In this document: piece after piece, positions 26,398-36,536 of the stretch | Layout of the letters: the number at the start of each line of letters is the position of its first letter | Numbering within the stretch: the stretch's first letter is position 1 | From: JAUIET01 sp964352475 | Lineage (GTDB): Bacteria > Pseudomonadota > Gammaproteobacteria > Pseudomonadales > JAUIET01 | Assembly (NCBI GenBank): GCA_964352475.1 | Contig: CAYGSL010000004.1 | Coordinates: 62,001-126,000, forward strand | DNA length: 64,000 bases | Direction of reading: 5' to 3' | Made by a program: the position numbers and the translations under genes | Notes under the pieces: model-generated | Told to the model about the DNA's origin: nothing | What the model saw: the letters and a program-made list of their open reading frames with translations, nothing else | The model's database searches: none

Positions 26398-29300
26398 CTA
26401 TGCGTGGCTAATTTTCTCAAGGCGCTCTGCACCCACCAGCTCGGTAATCGCGTGCAGCAATTCCATCTCCTGATAAGGCTTACCCAGATAGTTGTTAACG
26501 CCAATCGAAAATGCTCGCTCACGGTGCTTGTCCCCGGTGCGCGAGGTAATCATGATGATTGGCAGGTTTTTCAGTTGGCTGTGATGGCGCACCTGGTTAG
26601 CGACTTCGAAGCCGTCCATACGTGGCATCTCTATGTCCAGCAACATCACATCTGGAATACGATCCTGCAGCAGAGCCATAGCTTCAACACCATCACGTGC
26701 CACTACCACTTCCATACCCTGGCGCTCAAGGAAGCGTGAGGTAACTTTACGCACGGTCACCGAATCATCCACCACCATAACAACCACATTGTCAGCGTCA
26801 GCTTCAATTTGCTCGTTTTGTTCCAGCGCGAACGCAGGGTCTGGCCCGCGCAGAGCTTGCGTAGCATTCTGACGAATCACCGCCAGCAGATCCAGAATCA
26901 CGACCACGCGGCCGTCACCCAGCACGGTTGCACCGGATACGCCGTGCACCATGCCAAACTGCGGGCCCAATGCTTTCACTACAACTTCCCGGCTACCGTG
27001 CACACCGTCTACCTGAATCGCAACCGCGTGCTCGCCAGCGCGCACCAATACCACCGGCAATGGTGAGCTATGAGCGTGAACATTCGCCTTGGCTTCAAGG
27101 CCAAGCAGGCTGCCAAGATAGCGTAGATCGTAGGGCTGACCCGCGTATTCAAACCGCGGTGAGTCGGGCTGATAATAGGCCTCTAGTTCAAATGGACTGA
27201 CGCGCACAATACCTTCAATACTGTTGAGCGGAATGGCGTACATATCGCTGCCAACAGACACTGTCAGAGCCCGGTTGACCGATACAGTAAACGGCAAGCG
27301 CACAACAAACTTTGTGCCCAGACCGCGCCTGGACTGAATATCCATGGTACCGCCCAGCTGTTTTATCTCGGAACTGACCACATCAAGACCAACACCACGG
27401 CCCGATATTTGCGTGAGCTCGGCTGCCGTGCTTACCCCTGTTTCCAGAATGAATTGCAGAATCTCGTGTTCACTAAGATCCGCATCTGCACTCATCAAGC
27501 CAGCTTCGATGGCTTTGTCTCGTACCCGGGATACATCAATACCGGCGCCGTCATCTTCCAGAATGATGACAACCTCATTGCCTTCGCGCATTAAGCCAAG
27601 GCTTACGTGACCAACCTCATCCTTATCGTAGTCCAGCCGCACACCTGCCGGTTCAATTCCATGATCAACTGCGTTTCGCAGCATATGCTCCAGGGGTGGC
27701 AGCATTCGCTCAAGAACACTGCGATCCATTTCACCTTCAATGTTCAGCAGTTCAAACTCAACCTGCTTACCCAGTTCATTGCTCACCTGGCGCACAATTC
27801 TTCGCAGCCGCGGTACCAGGCGTGAGAATGGCACCATTCGTGACTGCATCAAACCTTCTTGCAAATCGGTGTTGATGCGCGATTGCTGCAGCAGCAGGGT
27901 TTCCATGTCGCGCGCTTTTTCGCTCATCGTGCTCTTCAAGTCGAGCAAGTCCGAGGCAGATTCCATTAGGGAGCGAGACAGTGTTTGCAGTTGCGAATAG
28001 CGGTCCATTTCAAGCGGGTCAAAGCTATCAAGACCTTCCTGCTCTACCTGTTCCTGGCGAAACAGAATTTGCGCTTCGGTTTCCATTTCCAGACGGCGCA
28101 GCTTATCTTGCAGGCGCTCAACCGTTCCTTCCATTTCTTCAAGTGAAAAGCCGAATTCAGATACCTGTTCTTCAGCACGTGCTCGCGAAATACTGGTCTC
28201 GCCCGCGAGATTGACCAGATTTTCCAATAGCTGGCTGGGCACCCTGACCACTTCTTGCGTGGTGCGCCGTGCACTGTCGGCCTTTGCCGCCAGTTCGCTC
28301 TTGCCAACCACGGCTGGCCCGCCTGCAGCGGACCGGTCCAGCCGTACAACGTTGTCAGCGCTTGGCGTCTCTGCAGTAACTTCAACAAAGGCTTCTGCCG
28401 TGTCGCTGTCGGCCGCGTCGGGTTCATCAGCATCAATAACTTCGAACTGGCCTTCTAATACAGGGTCAGTTTCAGTCGAATCATTACTTGCCACAGCCAT
28501 GGAATCCATGACAGCAACTTGCTCTTCCTCGGCTTCACTGGCCAGGGAGGGATCACGCAGCAAGTCTACCTGGCGCGTAATCTTGTCAACATAGACTTGC
28601 AGCTCAGCAAAAAATTCAGGGGTATAACTGGAACCGGATTGCTCCACGCGTTCAACGTACGATTCGCAATCGTGGGCCAAATCGCCCAGCATGGTCACGT
28701 CTGCCAGTCTGGCCCCGCCCTTCAAAGTGTGCAATGCACGTTGCAACTCATCAACGTAGCGTGTTGCGGCAGGCTCATCTTTCCAGTCGTGTACCGTTTC
28801 ATCGATATCTTCCAGCAGATCTACTGCCTCTTCTGTGAAGATCTCCAGTATTTCATTATCGACAGCGGCTTCAGCTGTCTGCTCGGCGATAGATGCCGGC
28901 GTAATAAGCTGTTCAGTCTCGATCGGTTGGCTATAGGTGACAGCCTGGACGACAAAGTCGGGCTCAGCTTCCGGTTCACTGATGTCCACTGCTTCTGCTT
29001 CTGCTTCTGCTTCTGCTTCTGCTTCTGCTTCTGCTTCTGCTTCCTCAATTATTACTGCAGATTCGCTAACGGCTAGCTCTTCATTCTGTTCAGATGCTTC
29101 CAGCTCTGCTTGCTGGTCTGGCGTTAAATCTGCAACGGGCTTTTCCGTCGCTGAGTCTGCGTCCTGCTCAGGCTCACTAAACTCTGCGTTGGCTGCGCCG
29201 CCGTCAAACGCCTGCATTAACGAGTCTATATTCTCGTCTGTGTTGTCGTCAGCCTGCTCAACGTCATTACCATCAATCGCCTCGGCCTGAGCAGCGTTCT

Positions 29301-32300
29301 GATCAGTAGCCTCTGTAGCTTCTGGCGCCTCTGCTTCAGCGCCGATCTGGTAATCTTCTTCGTTGTCAGCATGGGTAGGCATTGGTGCTGCGTTACTGGC
29401 CAGCAGCCCAGTCGCCGCCATAAACACGGAACGGCTGGATTTCTCCTGTTTGCGTTCTGAATCGTTGCTGAGCGGCGCATTTGCACTGAAAAACTGCTGG
29501 GCCATGCCTTCCGGTGTGTCCGGCGTACCTGGCTCAAACTTGTCTTTCATCCAGCGCGAGATGAGCAGCTCGGTGTCTTTACTGGAGCTCGCTATCAATG
29601 CATCCGCTTCGCGTTCCGCTTCATCAACGGCTTGCTCACGGGCTTTCAGTTCTGTTTCGTATTCTGCTAGCTCAAATCGCGCTAGCGCAATACTGGCCTT
29701 CTCGAACTCGGCCTGACTGGCCAGCTCTTCGCCGCTGGACAAGCAGTCTATGGCAGCGGCAAAGCCTTCCTGGCTGGCATCAGCAAGCTCCAGAAAGCTC
29801 TCCGGTAACCAATCCAGTGTGGCGGCTTGCTCATAGGCATCGGCTGAGGTGAAAGCCAGAGTCTCCAATTCCGCTTGCTGCTGTTGTCTGGCCTGCTCGC
29901 CCAATGCTCGCTGATGACGTGCTATTCGCAACATTGCATCATCGGCAGAACGCCCCGCTTTGGCTTCCTGAAGCAAACTCGCGCACGCAGACACGCTGGC
30001 CATCAAATCGGTCATAAATTCTGCGAATGGCTTGATCTCTTCAGCATCAGCCTCCGCCTCAACATTATCCAGCTGTGCCCGGCAATGTTCTAATTCAGCG
30101 CAGAGCTCCAAACCTGCTTCAATATTTTCCTCAGAGGTTTCCGGCAGCATAGCAAGGTCTGAGCGCACCAGTACGGCAACATCATCTATCAAACCACGCG
30201 CATCTTCGTTAACCGGGCGACGCAATTGGTGCAGCTGCAAAACATAGGATTCCAGTGGACCTACATAACTAGCAATGTGATCAAAACCCGCTATCTGTGC
30301 GCTGCCCTTCAAAGTATGTAAAGCACGATGCAGTCCATCCGACACATTGCTATCGCCATTTTTTGCATCGTTAATGAAACGCTGAATCTGCTCGATATGA
30401 GCGGCGGCTTCTGCGCTAAAGATGTTTTGCAGCGCCAACTCATCTTCCTGATCACTTTGCTCCGCCGATTTTTCGGCCTCGCTTTGCATTGCTGCTAGCG
30501 CGCTGGGTTCATCCATCATCGCCGTGACCGACGCCAGCATTTCATCTGCGAACTCAGAATCGGCGTCGCTGTCATCTTCAAAGGCCGCTTCAAGCCCAGG
30601 CGTTGATTCGCCAGGAGCAGTTCCTTTACTGATTTGTTCAATCGACACTATGTCGCTTTGGCCAGTACTGATTGCATCCGCCAGTTCGCTCAATCTGGCC
30701 GCTTCAGCACTGGCTGAATATCCGCCGGTAATAAAGTCGTTCAGCATCGCTGGTATCAGTAAGCGAACCTGCCTGGTCAATTCCTGATGCGCGGGTGTCA
30801 GCGTTTGTGAACCATCAACCACCCGGTTCAACATGTTTTCAACGCTCCAGGCTAATTCGCCTGTGTCATTAGCGCCAACCATACGACCGCTGCCTTTGAG
30901 CGTATGGAAACCGCGCCGGACAATTTGCAAAGAGTCAGCATCGCTCATGCGATCAAGATGTTGATCCAGCTCCAGTAACACTTCATCGGTTTCTTCAGAG
31001 AATATCTCAATGATCTCGTCATCAAGTTCCTCATTCTGTTCGTTGCTGCTTGCCGCGGCAGATACCGGTTCATTACTGGCATCCAATACGGTGGTCTGTT
31101 CTACTGCTGCAGCTGGAACCACGTCCGATGGATCAGCCGAAGCTTGTTCAAGCACTGCAGCGCTATCATCAAGAGCGGGCTCATCCGCCGCCTGCATGTC
31201 GTCTTTTAAGCGCGCTGCAGCGTACTGGTCGAATTCATCGTCGAACACCATGAATTCTGAAATATCGAGATTGTCGTCTTCGCCCGTATCAGACTGCACA
31301 TACAGCTCAGGCCGGCGTTGCCATTTATCAAGATCACTAATCGGAAAGCCAAGCGCGGCAACACTCTCTATGGCCACATCAAGAATCATGTCGCTTTCGG
31401 TCAGCGTGTCTTCAACCAGGCGTTCCAGATAATAATCAACGCTTGTGAGTGCGTCAGCCAGAGTATCCAGCATTTGCCATTCCGGCACCCGTTTGCCCAT
31501 CAACAAGTGATCGCATATATACCACTCGCAACTCGCCAAAATCTGTGCGGCTCGTTCCAGCGGTAAAATCATCAGACCGCCACGAACTTCACTCAATAGA
31601 GCAGGTACGCCGCTCAAACGTTGATGATCCCACTGATGCGCAATGAACTCGATTACGGCTTCCTTTGCCTGATCGATGCCATATCGGGCTTCATGAACAA
31701 CCGACTGGAAAGCGGCTGCTAACTGCCTGTCTTTCTCAGTGGTTTGACTGGCAGACTCAATGCTTTCCTGTTCAACAGTTTCCTTCAGTACGGCTTCAAC
31801 GCTGATAATGTTCTCAGCAATTTCCATCAAGGCTTCTTGGCTTGGCTCTTTTTGCCCACTGATCATACGCTCAATGGCTTCAGCCTGGCGCCGCACCGTA
31901 CGCAAGGCATCACCCAGGCCCAGCACCATCATCGTATTAATAACACGAGTGAAAACCGGCAGGGCGGGTTCAAGCTCGACTTCATCACGATCGCGGTTAC
32001 GAACGTACAGGTCAATATAATCTTTAATGCTGCTCAGCTCTTCCAGCAAGGCGTCGACAACCGATTGCAAAGTAGCGCTATCCGGCCCCATTGCTTCAAG
32101 CTCACTGGGCGTTTTGAGCTCTTCATCCCACTGCTTTTGCAGATCTGTGACCAGCGCTTGCTCAGTCTTGACCGTTTTAAGCAAGGTTTTAATCGATGTT
32201 TGCAAGGAATCGGCGGCGGGCTCTTTCAGTGAATCAGGGCCACCCGCGGCAATGTTAATGAGCATCTTATCCTGCTCAAGCAGCAGATCCGCAACTTCAT

Positions 32301-32976
32301 TGCTGATGACCAGACTGCCTTCTTCCAACACTTCAAATAAGCCAAGCGCGGTTCGCCAGAAGTATTCCTGTGTGGTGTTCTGACTGATCTTGTGAATGCG
32401 CTGACCGATTTGCGCCAGATACCGGAGGTTTTTATCTATGTCTTTGTCACGCGCAATATTCAGCACTGCCACACGAAACATTTTGCGCAGCTTAAGCATC
32501 AAGTCATCAAAATCTTCGCGCGAGACACGACTGGAAAATGCTGCAGAAAAGTCAACAGGTTTACGGGCCAGTGTTGGCTCAGCACCACGTACTGCTTTTA
32601 ACTCGTTAATGATTGGCTGCAAGGCGTTTGGCGCGATATCGGCCTTGACCTTTTTAACCCGTTCCAGCAATCCTGGCAATTGCAACAGCGCCGTCATCAG
32701 AATTTCCAGTGCGGCATATTCGTCAGGTGTGGAACGATTGACCAGTGCCTGAGCAACAGCCTCTATCTCTTCGGCCAGAGTCACCAGATTGTTCAACTGC
32801 ACCATGCGTAAGGTGCCATTGATCTGGTGAGCATGGGTCAGCGTGAAACGCAGTTTGCTGAAATCTTCGGTGTCTTGACTATACGCTTCGAGAGCCTGGC
32901 GTGCTTGCTTGATGGTATCGTCAAGCTCGCTATTCACCCATTCAAATGCAACATAATCCAGCTGTTGTTCCGCCAT
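26398..32976 (-). CDS. chpA: Giant hybrid sensor kinase ChpA (CheA-type, Pil-Chp system)
   Basis: ChpA is the kinase that controls type IV pilus twitching through PilG and PilH. The 2192 residues contain, in order: a degenerate N-terminal Hpt-like region (HAHQINGTLRM, about residue 49); three canonical Hpt domains with HTLKG at about 686, 886 and 1416; an acidic linker with a Glu-Ala repeat (about 1311-1328); the CheA dimer and HATPase region (NLAGETSISRARAEEQ at about 1576, NAVDHGIEP at about 1765, DDGAGID at about 1812); a CheW-like domain (about 1890-2030); and a receiver domain (VVDDSVTVRK at about 2063, phospho-Asp in LLDIEMPRMDG at about 2113). P. aeruginosa ChpA has eight transmitter-type domains, so several here may be degenerate or absent. 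Confidence 0.96.
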   Translation of the reverse strand: MAEQQLDYVAFEWVNSELDDTIKQARQALEAYSQDTEDFSKLRFTLTHAHQINGTLRMVQLNNLVTLAEEIEAVAQALVNRSTPDEYAALEILMTALLQLPGLLERVKKVKADIAPNALQPIINELKAVRGAEPTLARKPVDFSAAFSSRVSREDFDDLMLKLRKMFRVAVLNIARDKDIDKNLRYLAQIGQRIHKISQNTTQEYFWRTALGLFEVLEEGSLVISNEVADLLLEQDKMLINIAAGGPDSLKEPAADSLQTSIKTLLKTVKTEQALVTDLQKQWDEELKTPSELEAMGPDSATLQSVVDALLEELSSIKDYIDLYVRNRDRDEVELEPALPVFTRVINTMMVLGLGDALRTVRRQAEAIERMISGQKEPSQEALMEIAENIISVEAVLKETVEQESIESASQTTEKDRQLAAAFQSVVHEARYGIDQAKEAVIEFIAHQWDHQRLSGVPALLSEVRGGLMILPLERAAQILASCEWYICDHLLMGKRVPEWQMLDTLADALTSVDYYLERLVEDTLTESDMILDVAIESVAALGFPISDLDKWQRRPELYVQSDTGEDDNLDISEFMVFDDEFDQYAAARLKDDMQAADEPALDDSAAVLEQASADPSDVVPAAAVEQTTVLDASNEPVSAAASSNEQNEELDDEIIEIFSEETDEVLLELDQHLDRMSDADSLQIVRRGFHTLKGSGRMVGANDTGELAWSVENMLNRVVDGSQTLTPAHQELTRQVRLLIPAMLNDFITGGYSASAEAARLSELADAISTGQSDIVSIEQISKGTAPGESTPGLEAAFEDDSDADSEFADEMLASVTAMMDEPSALAAMQSEAEKSAEQSDQEDELALQNIFSAEAAAHIEQIQRFINDAKNGDSNVSDGLHRALHTLKGSAQIAGFDHIASYVGPLESYVLQLHQLRRPVNEDARGLIDDVAVLVRSDLAMLPETSEENIEAGLELCAELEHCRAQLDNVEAEADAEEIKPFAEFMTDLMASVSACASLLQEAKAGRSADDAMLRIARHQRALGEQARQQQQAELETLAFTSADAYEQAATLDWLPESFLELADASQEGFAAAIDCLSSGEELASQAEFEKASIALARFELAEYETELKAREQAVDEAEREADALIASSSKDTELLISRWMKDKFEPGTPDTPEGMAQQFFSANAPLSNDSERKQEKSSRSVFMAATGLLASNAAPMPTHADNEEDYQIGAEAEAPEATEATDQNAAQAEAIDGNDVEQADDNTDENIDSLMQAFDGGAANAEFSEPEQDADSATEKPVADLTPDQQAELEASEQNEELAVSESAVIIEEAEAEAEAEAEAEAEAEAVDISEPEAEPDFVVQAVTYSQPIETEQLITPASIAEQTAEAAVDNEILEIFTEEAVDLLEDIDETVHDWKDEPAATRYVDELQRALHTLKGGARLADVTMLGDLAHDCESYVERVEQSGSSYTPEFFAELQVYVDKITRQVDLLRDPSLASEAEEEQVAVMDSMAVASNDSTETDPVLEGQFEVIDADEPDAADSDTAEAFVEVTAETPSADNVVRLDRSAAGGPAVVGKSELAAKADSARRTTQEVVRVPSQLLENLVNLAGETSISRARAEEQVSEFGFSLEEMEGTVERLQDKLRRLEMETEAQILFRQEQVEQEGLDSFDPLEMDRYSQLQTLSRSLMESASDLLDLKSTMSEKARDMETLLLQQSRINTDLQEGLMQSRMVPFSRLVPRLRRIVRQVSNELGKQVEFELLNIEGEMDRSVLERMLPPLEHMLRNAVDHGIEPAGVRLDYDKDEVGHVSLGLMREGNEVVIILEDDGAGIDVSRVRDKAIEAGLMSADADLSEHEILQFILETGVSTAAELTQISGRGVGLDVVSSEIKQLGGTMDIQSRRGLGTKFVVRLPFTVSVNRALTVSVGSDMYAIPLNSIEGIVRVSPFELEAYYQPDSPRFEYAGQPYDLRYLGSLLGLEAKANVHAHSSPLPVVLVRAGEHAVAIQVDGVHGSREVVVKALGPQFGMVHGVSGATVLGDGRVVVILDLLAVIRQNATQALRGPDPAFALEQNEQIEADADNVVVMVVDDSVTVRKVTSRFLERQGMEVVVARDGVEAMALLQDRIPDVMLLDIEMPRMDGFEVANQVRHHSQLKNLPIIMITSRTGDKHRERAFSIGVNNYLGKPYQEMELLHAITELVGAERLEKISHA
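28991..29044. repeat. Hexanucleotide tandem repeat (GCTTCT) inside chpA
   Basis: Eight perfect copies of GCTTCT (28991-29038) are followed by one variant, GCTTCC. On the coding strand this is AGAAGC repeated, giving alternating Glu and Ala in the linker before the third canonical Hpt domain. Because the unit is six bases, slippage changes length by two residues without a frameshift. Confidence 0.95.
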
Positions 32977-33039
32977 TGGATTGTGCCTGTCGGCGCCTCT
33001 TATAAGGATTTACAGTTCTATGTGTTTTGAGCGCCGTAC

Positions 33040-35160
33040 TCAGGCGGCACTCACAACATCGTCGCTATCGTCCTTGCTGCCTATTTCCAGGAAAGATTCC
33101 ATTCCCTCCAGCTGGTCTGTCTGGTCTACTTCAGGTTCATCAGATGGTAGCTTGAAGCCTTCTACCGACTGCCTCAAGTCGTACGCCATGGCGGCCAGAT
33201 CACCAATCGAATCAGCACTCGACTTGGTACCCTCGGATGTTTGGCTGGCAATCTCCTGCACCACACCCATGGTGTTGGAAATGTTGCCCGCGGTCATCGC
33301 CTGTTGGCGCGCTGCGTTGGAGATGTTCTGAATCAGTTCCGCCAGGTTGGTTGATACGTTTTCAATTTCTTCCAGTGCCACACCCGCGTCTTGTGCAAGT
33401 CTTGCACCACGTACCACTTCAGTGGTGGTTTGCTCCATCGAGATAACCGCTTCGTTAGTGTCTGATTGAATGGTTTTCACCAAAGCCTCAATTTGCTTGG
33501 TCGCCGCACCAGATCGTTCCGCCAGTCGCTGTACTTCGTCAGCAACCACCGCGAAGCCTCGACCTGCGTCACCGGCCATAGAGGCCTGGATGGCTGCATT
33601 CAAGGCCAGAATGTTGGTTTGGTCGGCGATGTCGTTAATCAAGGATACGATGTCACCAATCTCCTGCGAGCTCTCACCAAGACGTTTGATTCGTTTTGAC
33701 GTGTCCTGAATTTGCTCGCGAATATTGTCCATGCCGGTAATCGTATTTCGCACCAGCTGGCCGCCTGAGTTCGCAATTTCCACTGAGCGTTCCGCAACAT
33801 TGGCTGACTCACCCGCGTTGGAAGAGACCTGATCAATGGTTTTCGCCATTTCATTAATTGCCGTAGACGCGCCAGAGATTTCCATCGCCTGTTTTTCCGA
33901 CGCTTGCGCAAGACCCAACGCATTTCTCTGGTTCTGTTCGGCTGATGACGAGACCGACACTGCCGTGTCGTTTATTTTCGATACTAACTCACGTAATTGA
34001 CCAATGGCGTAGTTAACCGAGTCGGCAATTGCACCGGTGAAGTCTTCTGTTACCGTGGCATTTGTTGTTAAGTCACCATCGGCCAGGTCGCCGATTTCGT
34101 CCAACAAGCGCAAAATTGCCTGTTGGTTCTGATCGTTGGTTTGAGCTGTGTGGGCCAGTCGACGGCGCGTATTGCGCAGCAACAAATAACCAACAGCCGC
34201 CAGTGACAACAACATGACCGCACCCGCTGCCAAGGTCCACTGTGGCGTAAACTGACGCCGTGAACTCAAACCGCCAATCGCTTCAGACAAGGAGCTGGTG
34301 TCAGTCATCAATTCTGGCGCACCGTTAGCAATGACATCCGCCGCTTCCCGTGCTTCCAGCAAATCAGGAGATGCCTGGAAAATTTCATCCACCGAGCCAC
34401 TAACAAATTCAAACAGTTTGGAAATTTCGACCAGGCTGGCTCGCGCATCCGCGTCTGTTACTCGGCTAATACGCATAGCCGCGTTGCGATTCAACATGCC
34501 GTCCAATACGCTACCGAACAAGCTGGCGTCCAGGTTGAACTGGTCAGCAGCCTGATCGGCGCCGTCGCCACCTTCAAGCATCTTGTCTACGTTGCGCGCT
34601 ATGCGCTCTGCCAGCCAGGATTGTCTTTGTGCAACCGCCACCTGATCTGAAGGTGCGCTGCTTTCCAGCAGAATTTCCACAACATTGTTGTATTCCTGCT
34701 GAAGTTCCGGAATGGAATCGTTCAGAGTTTTGGCAACTTCGTGCAAAAACAGAATTCGATCGCGGTTGGCGTACATTGTGCCTACCGCGGCTTTGACCGG
34801 AGACCATTCAGAGCTTAGCGCGCTGAGCTCATCCGTCAGCATTGATTTTGGCGAAGGCAGTGAGTCACCACCTTCAGTCAAGCTACCCAGGTTTTGGTCA
34901 AACTCACCAGCTGACTCATTCAGCATATCGAACGCTTCACCATCACCGGCAATTGCCAGGCGCGCGCTGGACGACACCTGCTGGGCCAGTACTCTTAATT
35001 CAGCCGTAATCTCCTGATAGCGCGCATCATATCCGGCATCACGATTAGCAACGAACATGCTCCATGCGGCAAATGCGGCGGCTGCAATAAATATCAGGCC
35101 AATGAGAAAAATGGGTCCGTTACCAGGGTCGACGCCTCGGTTCAGATCTTTGCTGCTCAT
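33040..35160 (-). CDS. pilJ: Twitching-motility methyl-accepting chemotaxis protein PilJ
   Basis: PilJ is the receptor of the Pil-Chp system. The 706 residues contain a transmembrane helix near the N-terminus (about 18-38), a helical periplasmic domain, a second transmembrane helix (WTLAAGAVMLLSLAAVGYLLL, about 300-320), a HAMP-like segment and the cytoplasmic signalling domain with the hairpin tip DQTNILALNAAIQASMAGDAGRGFAVVADEVQRLAERS (shown here in part only: residues near 515-550). No C-terminal CheR-docking pentapeptide is seen. It lies between pilI and chpA. The pilK methyltransferase gene that usually follows is absent. Confidence 0.96.
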   Translation of the reverse strand: MSSKDLNRGVDPGNGPIFLIGLIFIAAAAFAAWSMFVANRDAGYDARYQEITAELRVLAQQVSSSARLAIAGDGEAFDMLNESAGEFDQNLGSLTEGGDSLPSPKSMLTDELSALSSEWSPVKAAVGTMYANRDRILFLHEVAKTLNDSIPELQQEYNNVVEILLESSAPSDQVAVAQRQSWLAERIARNVDKMLEGGDGADQAADQFNLDASLFGSVLDGMLNRNAAMRISRVTDADARASLVEISKLFEFVSGSVDEIFQASPDLLEAREAADVIANGAPELMTDTSSLSEAIGGLSSRRQFTPQWTLAAGAVMLLSLAAVGYLLLRNTRRRLAHTAQTNDQNQQAILRLLDEIGDLADGDLTTNATVTEDFTGAIADSVNYAIGQLRELVSKINDTAVSVSSSAEQNQRNALGLAQASEKQAMEISGASTAINEMAKTIDQVSSNAGESANVAERSVEIANSGGQLVRNTITGMDNIREQIQDTSKRIKRLGESSQEIGDIVSLINDIADQTNILALNAAIQASMAGDAGRGFAVVADEVQRLAERSGAATKQIEALVKTIQSDTNEAVISMEQTTTEVVRGARLAQDAGVALEEIENVSTNLAELIQNISNAARQQAMTAGNISNTMGVVQEIASQTSEGTKSSADSIGDLAAMAYDLRQSVEGFKLPSDEPEVDQTDQLEGMESFLEIGSKDDSDDVVSAA

Positions 35161-35204
35161 ACACTGGGCTCCCAGGTCTTAATCTTGAAAAATGTCATAA
35201 TGTT

Positions 35205-35753
35205 TTACTGCGCCGCCGCATTAAAAAACTGCGGGTCTTTCACCAACTCCTGCAAGCTGAACACAGTCCAGCTCTGCTTATCATTGTGATACTTACCACG
35301 AAGATAGGTCGCAAATGGCGCCAACTCTTCTTCAACGTCATCATTGGCGCTGTAATTTTCGATCGCAAAGTGCTGCATGCCATACACTTCATTAACCAGT
35401 ACACCGGAATAGAAATCACCCATGTCCAGAGCTAGCACCCGCTGTTTCTTTCTATTGCTGCCCAACTGACCGCCAAAAAAAGCTTCCAGATCAATCAATG
35501 GAAGCAGTCGGCCGCGCACATTGGCAACGCCACGAACCCACGGCTTAACCCCAGGAATACGAGTGGCACTGGGCCGCTCTAGCAACTCGGCAACCTCGGT
35601 CATGGGTACCACGAAGCGCTTACCGCATAAATTGAAGCCAATACCACTCCACATGGTTTTCGCGTCAATTTGTTGTGGTAAGCCGCGCTGTCCTGAAGTA
35701 CTGCTTGCCGCAATTGTTGCCAGAACACCATAAGGATCGTCAGCCGTTTCCAT
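35205..35753 (-). CDS. pilI: CheW-type coupling protein PilI
   Basis: PilI links PilJ to ChpA. The 182 residues hold one CheW domain: GFNLCGKRFVVPMTEVAELL, PGVKPWVRGVANVRGRLLPLIDLEAFF (the canonical G-x-x-N-x-R-G core), and LVNEVYGMQHF. It follows pilH by ten bases and precedes pilJ by 44, in the standard order. Confidence 0.95.
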   Translation of the reverse strand: METADDPYGVLATIAASSTSGQRGLPQQIDAKTMWSGIGFNLCGKRFVVPMTEVAELLERPSATRIPGVKPWVRGVANVRGRLLPLIDLEAFFGGQLGSNRKKQRVLALDMGDFYSGVLVNEVYGMQHFAIENYSANDDVEEELAPFATYLRGKYHNDKQSWTVFSLQELVKDPQFFNAAAQ

Positions 35754-35763
35754 GTATTGTTAT

Positions 35764-36126
35764 TCAGGCAATCAGTGAGTTAATTGTTCGCAGTAATATC
35801 TTTTGGTCGACCGGCTTGGTTAAAAATGCGCTCGCACCCTGACGCTCGCCCCAGACACGATCTGTTTCCTGGTTCTTTGTTGTCACAATGACAACGGGTA
35901 TGTTGGTTGTTCGGCTGTCTTTATTGAGCTGACGGGTGGCCTGGAAGCCATTTATCCCGGGCATAACGATGTCCATCAATACCAGGTCCGGGTGCTCGGC
36001 GCGGGCAATGTCCACGCCCTTTTCACCGTTTTCGGCCGTCAGTACGTCAAAGCCCGCTTTGTTCAGCCAACTCGACATGCGAAATGTCTCGGTGGGAGAG
36101 TCATCAACGATGAGAACGCGTGCCAT
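35764..36126 (-). CDS. pilH: Response regulator PilH
   Basis: This is a stand-alone receiver domain of 120 residues. The acidic pocket is VDDSPTE near residue 7-13, the phospho-Asp is in LVLMDIVMPGING (about residue 52), and Lys is in FLTKPVD. In Pseudomonas PilH opposes PilG in control of pilus retraction and cAMP. It lies 14 bases after pilG. Confidence 0.95.
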   Translation of the reverse strand: MARVLIVDDSPTETFRMSSWLNKAGFDVLTAENGEKGVDIARAEHPDLVLMDIVMPGINGFQATRQLNKDSRTTNIPVVIVTTKNQETDRVWGERQGASAFLTKPVDQKILLRTINSLIA

Positions 36127-36140
36127 ATAAGCGTGTTTCC

Positions 36141-36536
36141 CTAACTTGCTTCTTTGAGTTCAACCTGGGCTTCAATAGCGCCCAGCAATTCGTTTTTACT
36201 AAATGGTTTGGTCAAATATTGATCAGAGCCAACAATGCGACCTTTCGCTTTATCAAACAAGCCATCCTTACTCGACAACATAATCACTGGTGTCGACTTA
36301 AACTCGCTGTTGTTTTTTACCAGCGCGCAGGTCTGATAGCCGTCCAGTCTGGGCATCATGATGTCAACAAAAATCAGGTCCGGGCGGTTGTCGGCAATTT
36401 TGGCCAGCGCGTCGAAACCATCGATAGCCGTAATTACCGTGCAACCCTCTTTTTGCAGCAAGGTTTCGGCTGTTCGCCGAATGGTTTTGCTGTCATCAAT
36501 GACCATAATTTTTAGCTTATCAAGATTTGCTGCCAT
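36141..36536 (-). CDS. pilG: Response regulator PilG
   Basis: This single receiver domain of 131 residues has VIDDSKTIRRT at about 12-22, the phospho-Asp in LIFVDIMMPRLDG (about 58) and Lys in YLTKPFSK. PilG is the first gene of the twitching chemosensory run and promotes pilus extension in Pseudomonas. It is divergent from gshB, the conserved arrangement. Confidence 0.95.
   Translation of the reverse strand: MAANLDKLKIMVIDDSKTIRRTAETLLQKEGCTVITAIDGFDALAKIADNRPDLIFVDIMMPRLDGYQTCALVKNNSEFKSTPVIMLSSKDGLFDKAKGRIVGSDQYLTKPFSKNELLGAIEAQVELKEAS

Noticed and set aside
28991..29044. Tandem repeat in chpA as a CRISPR or contingency (phase-variation) locus
   Set aside because: There are no spacers, and the six-base unit cannot cause a frameshift.
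33040..33060. CheR-docking pentapeptide at the C-terminus of PilJ
   Set aside because: The tail ends SDDVVSAA, without an NWETF-like sequence.
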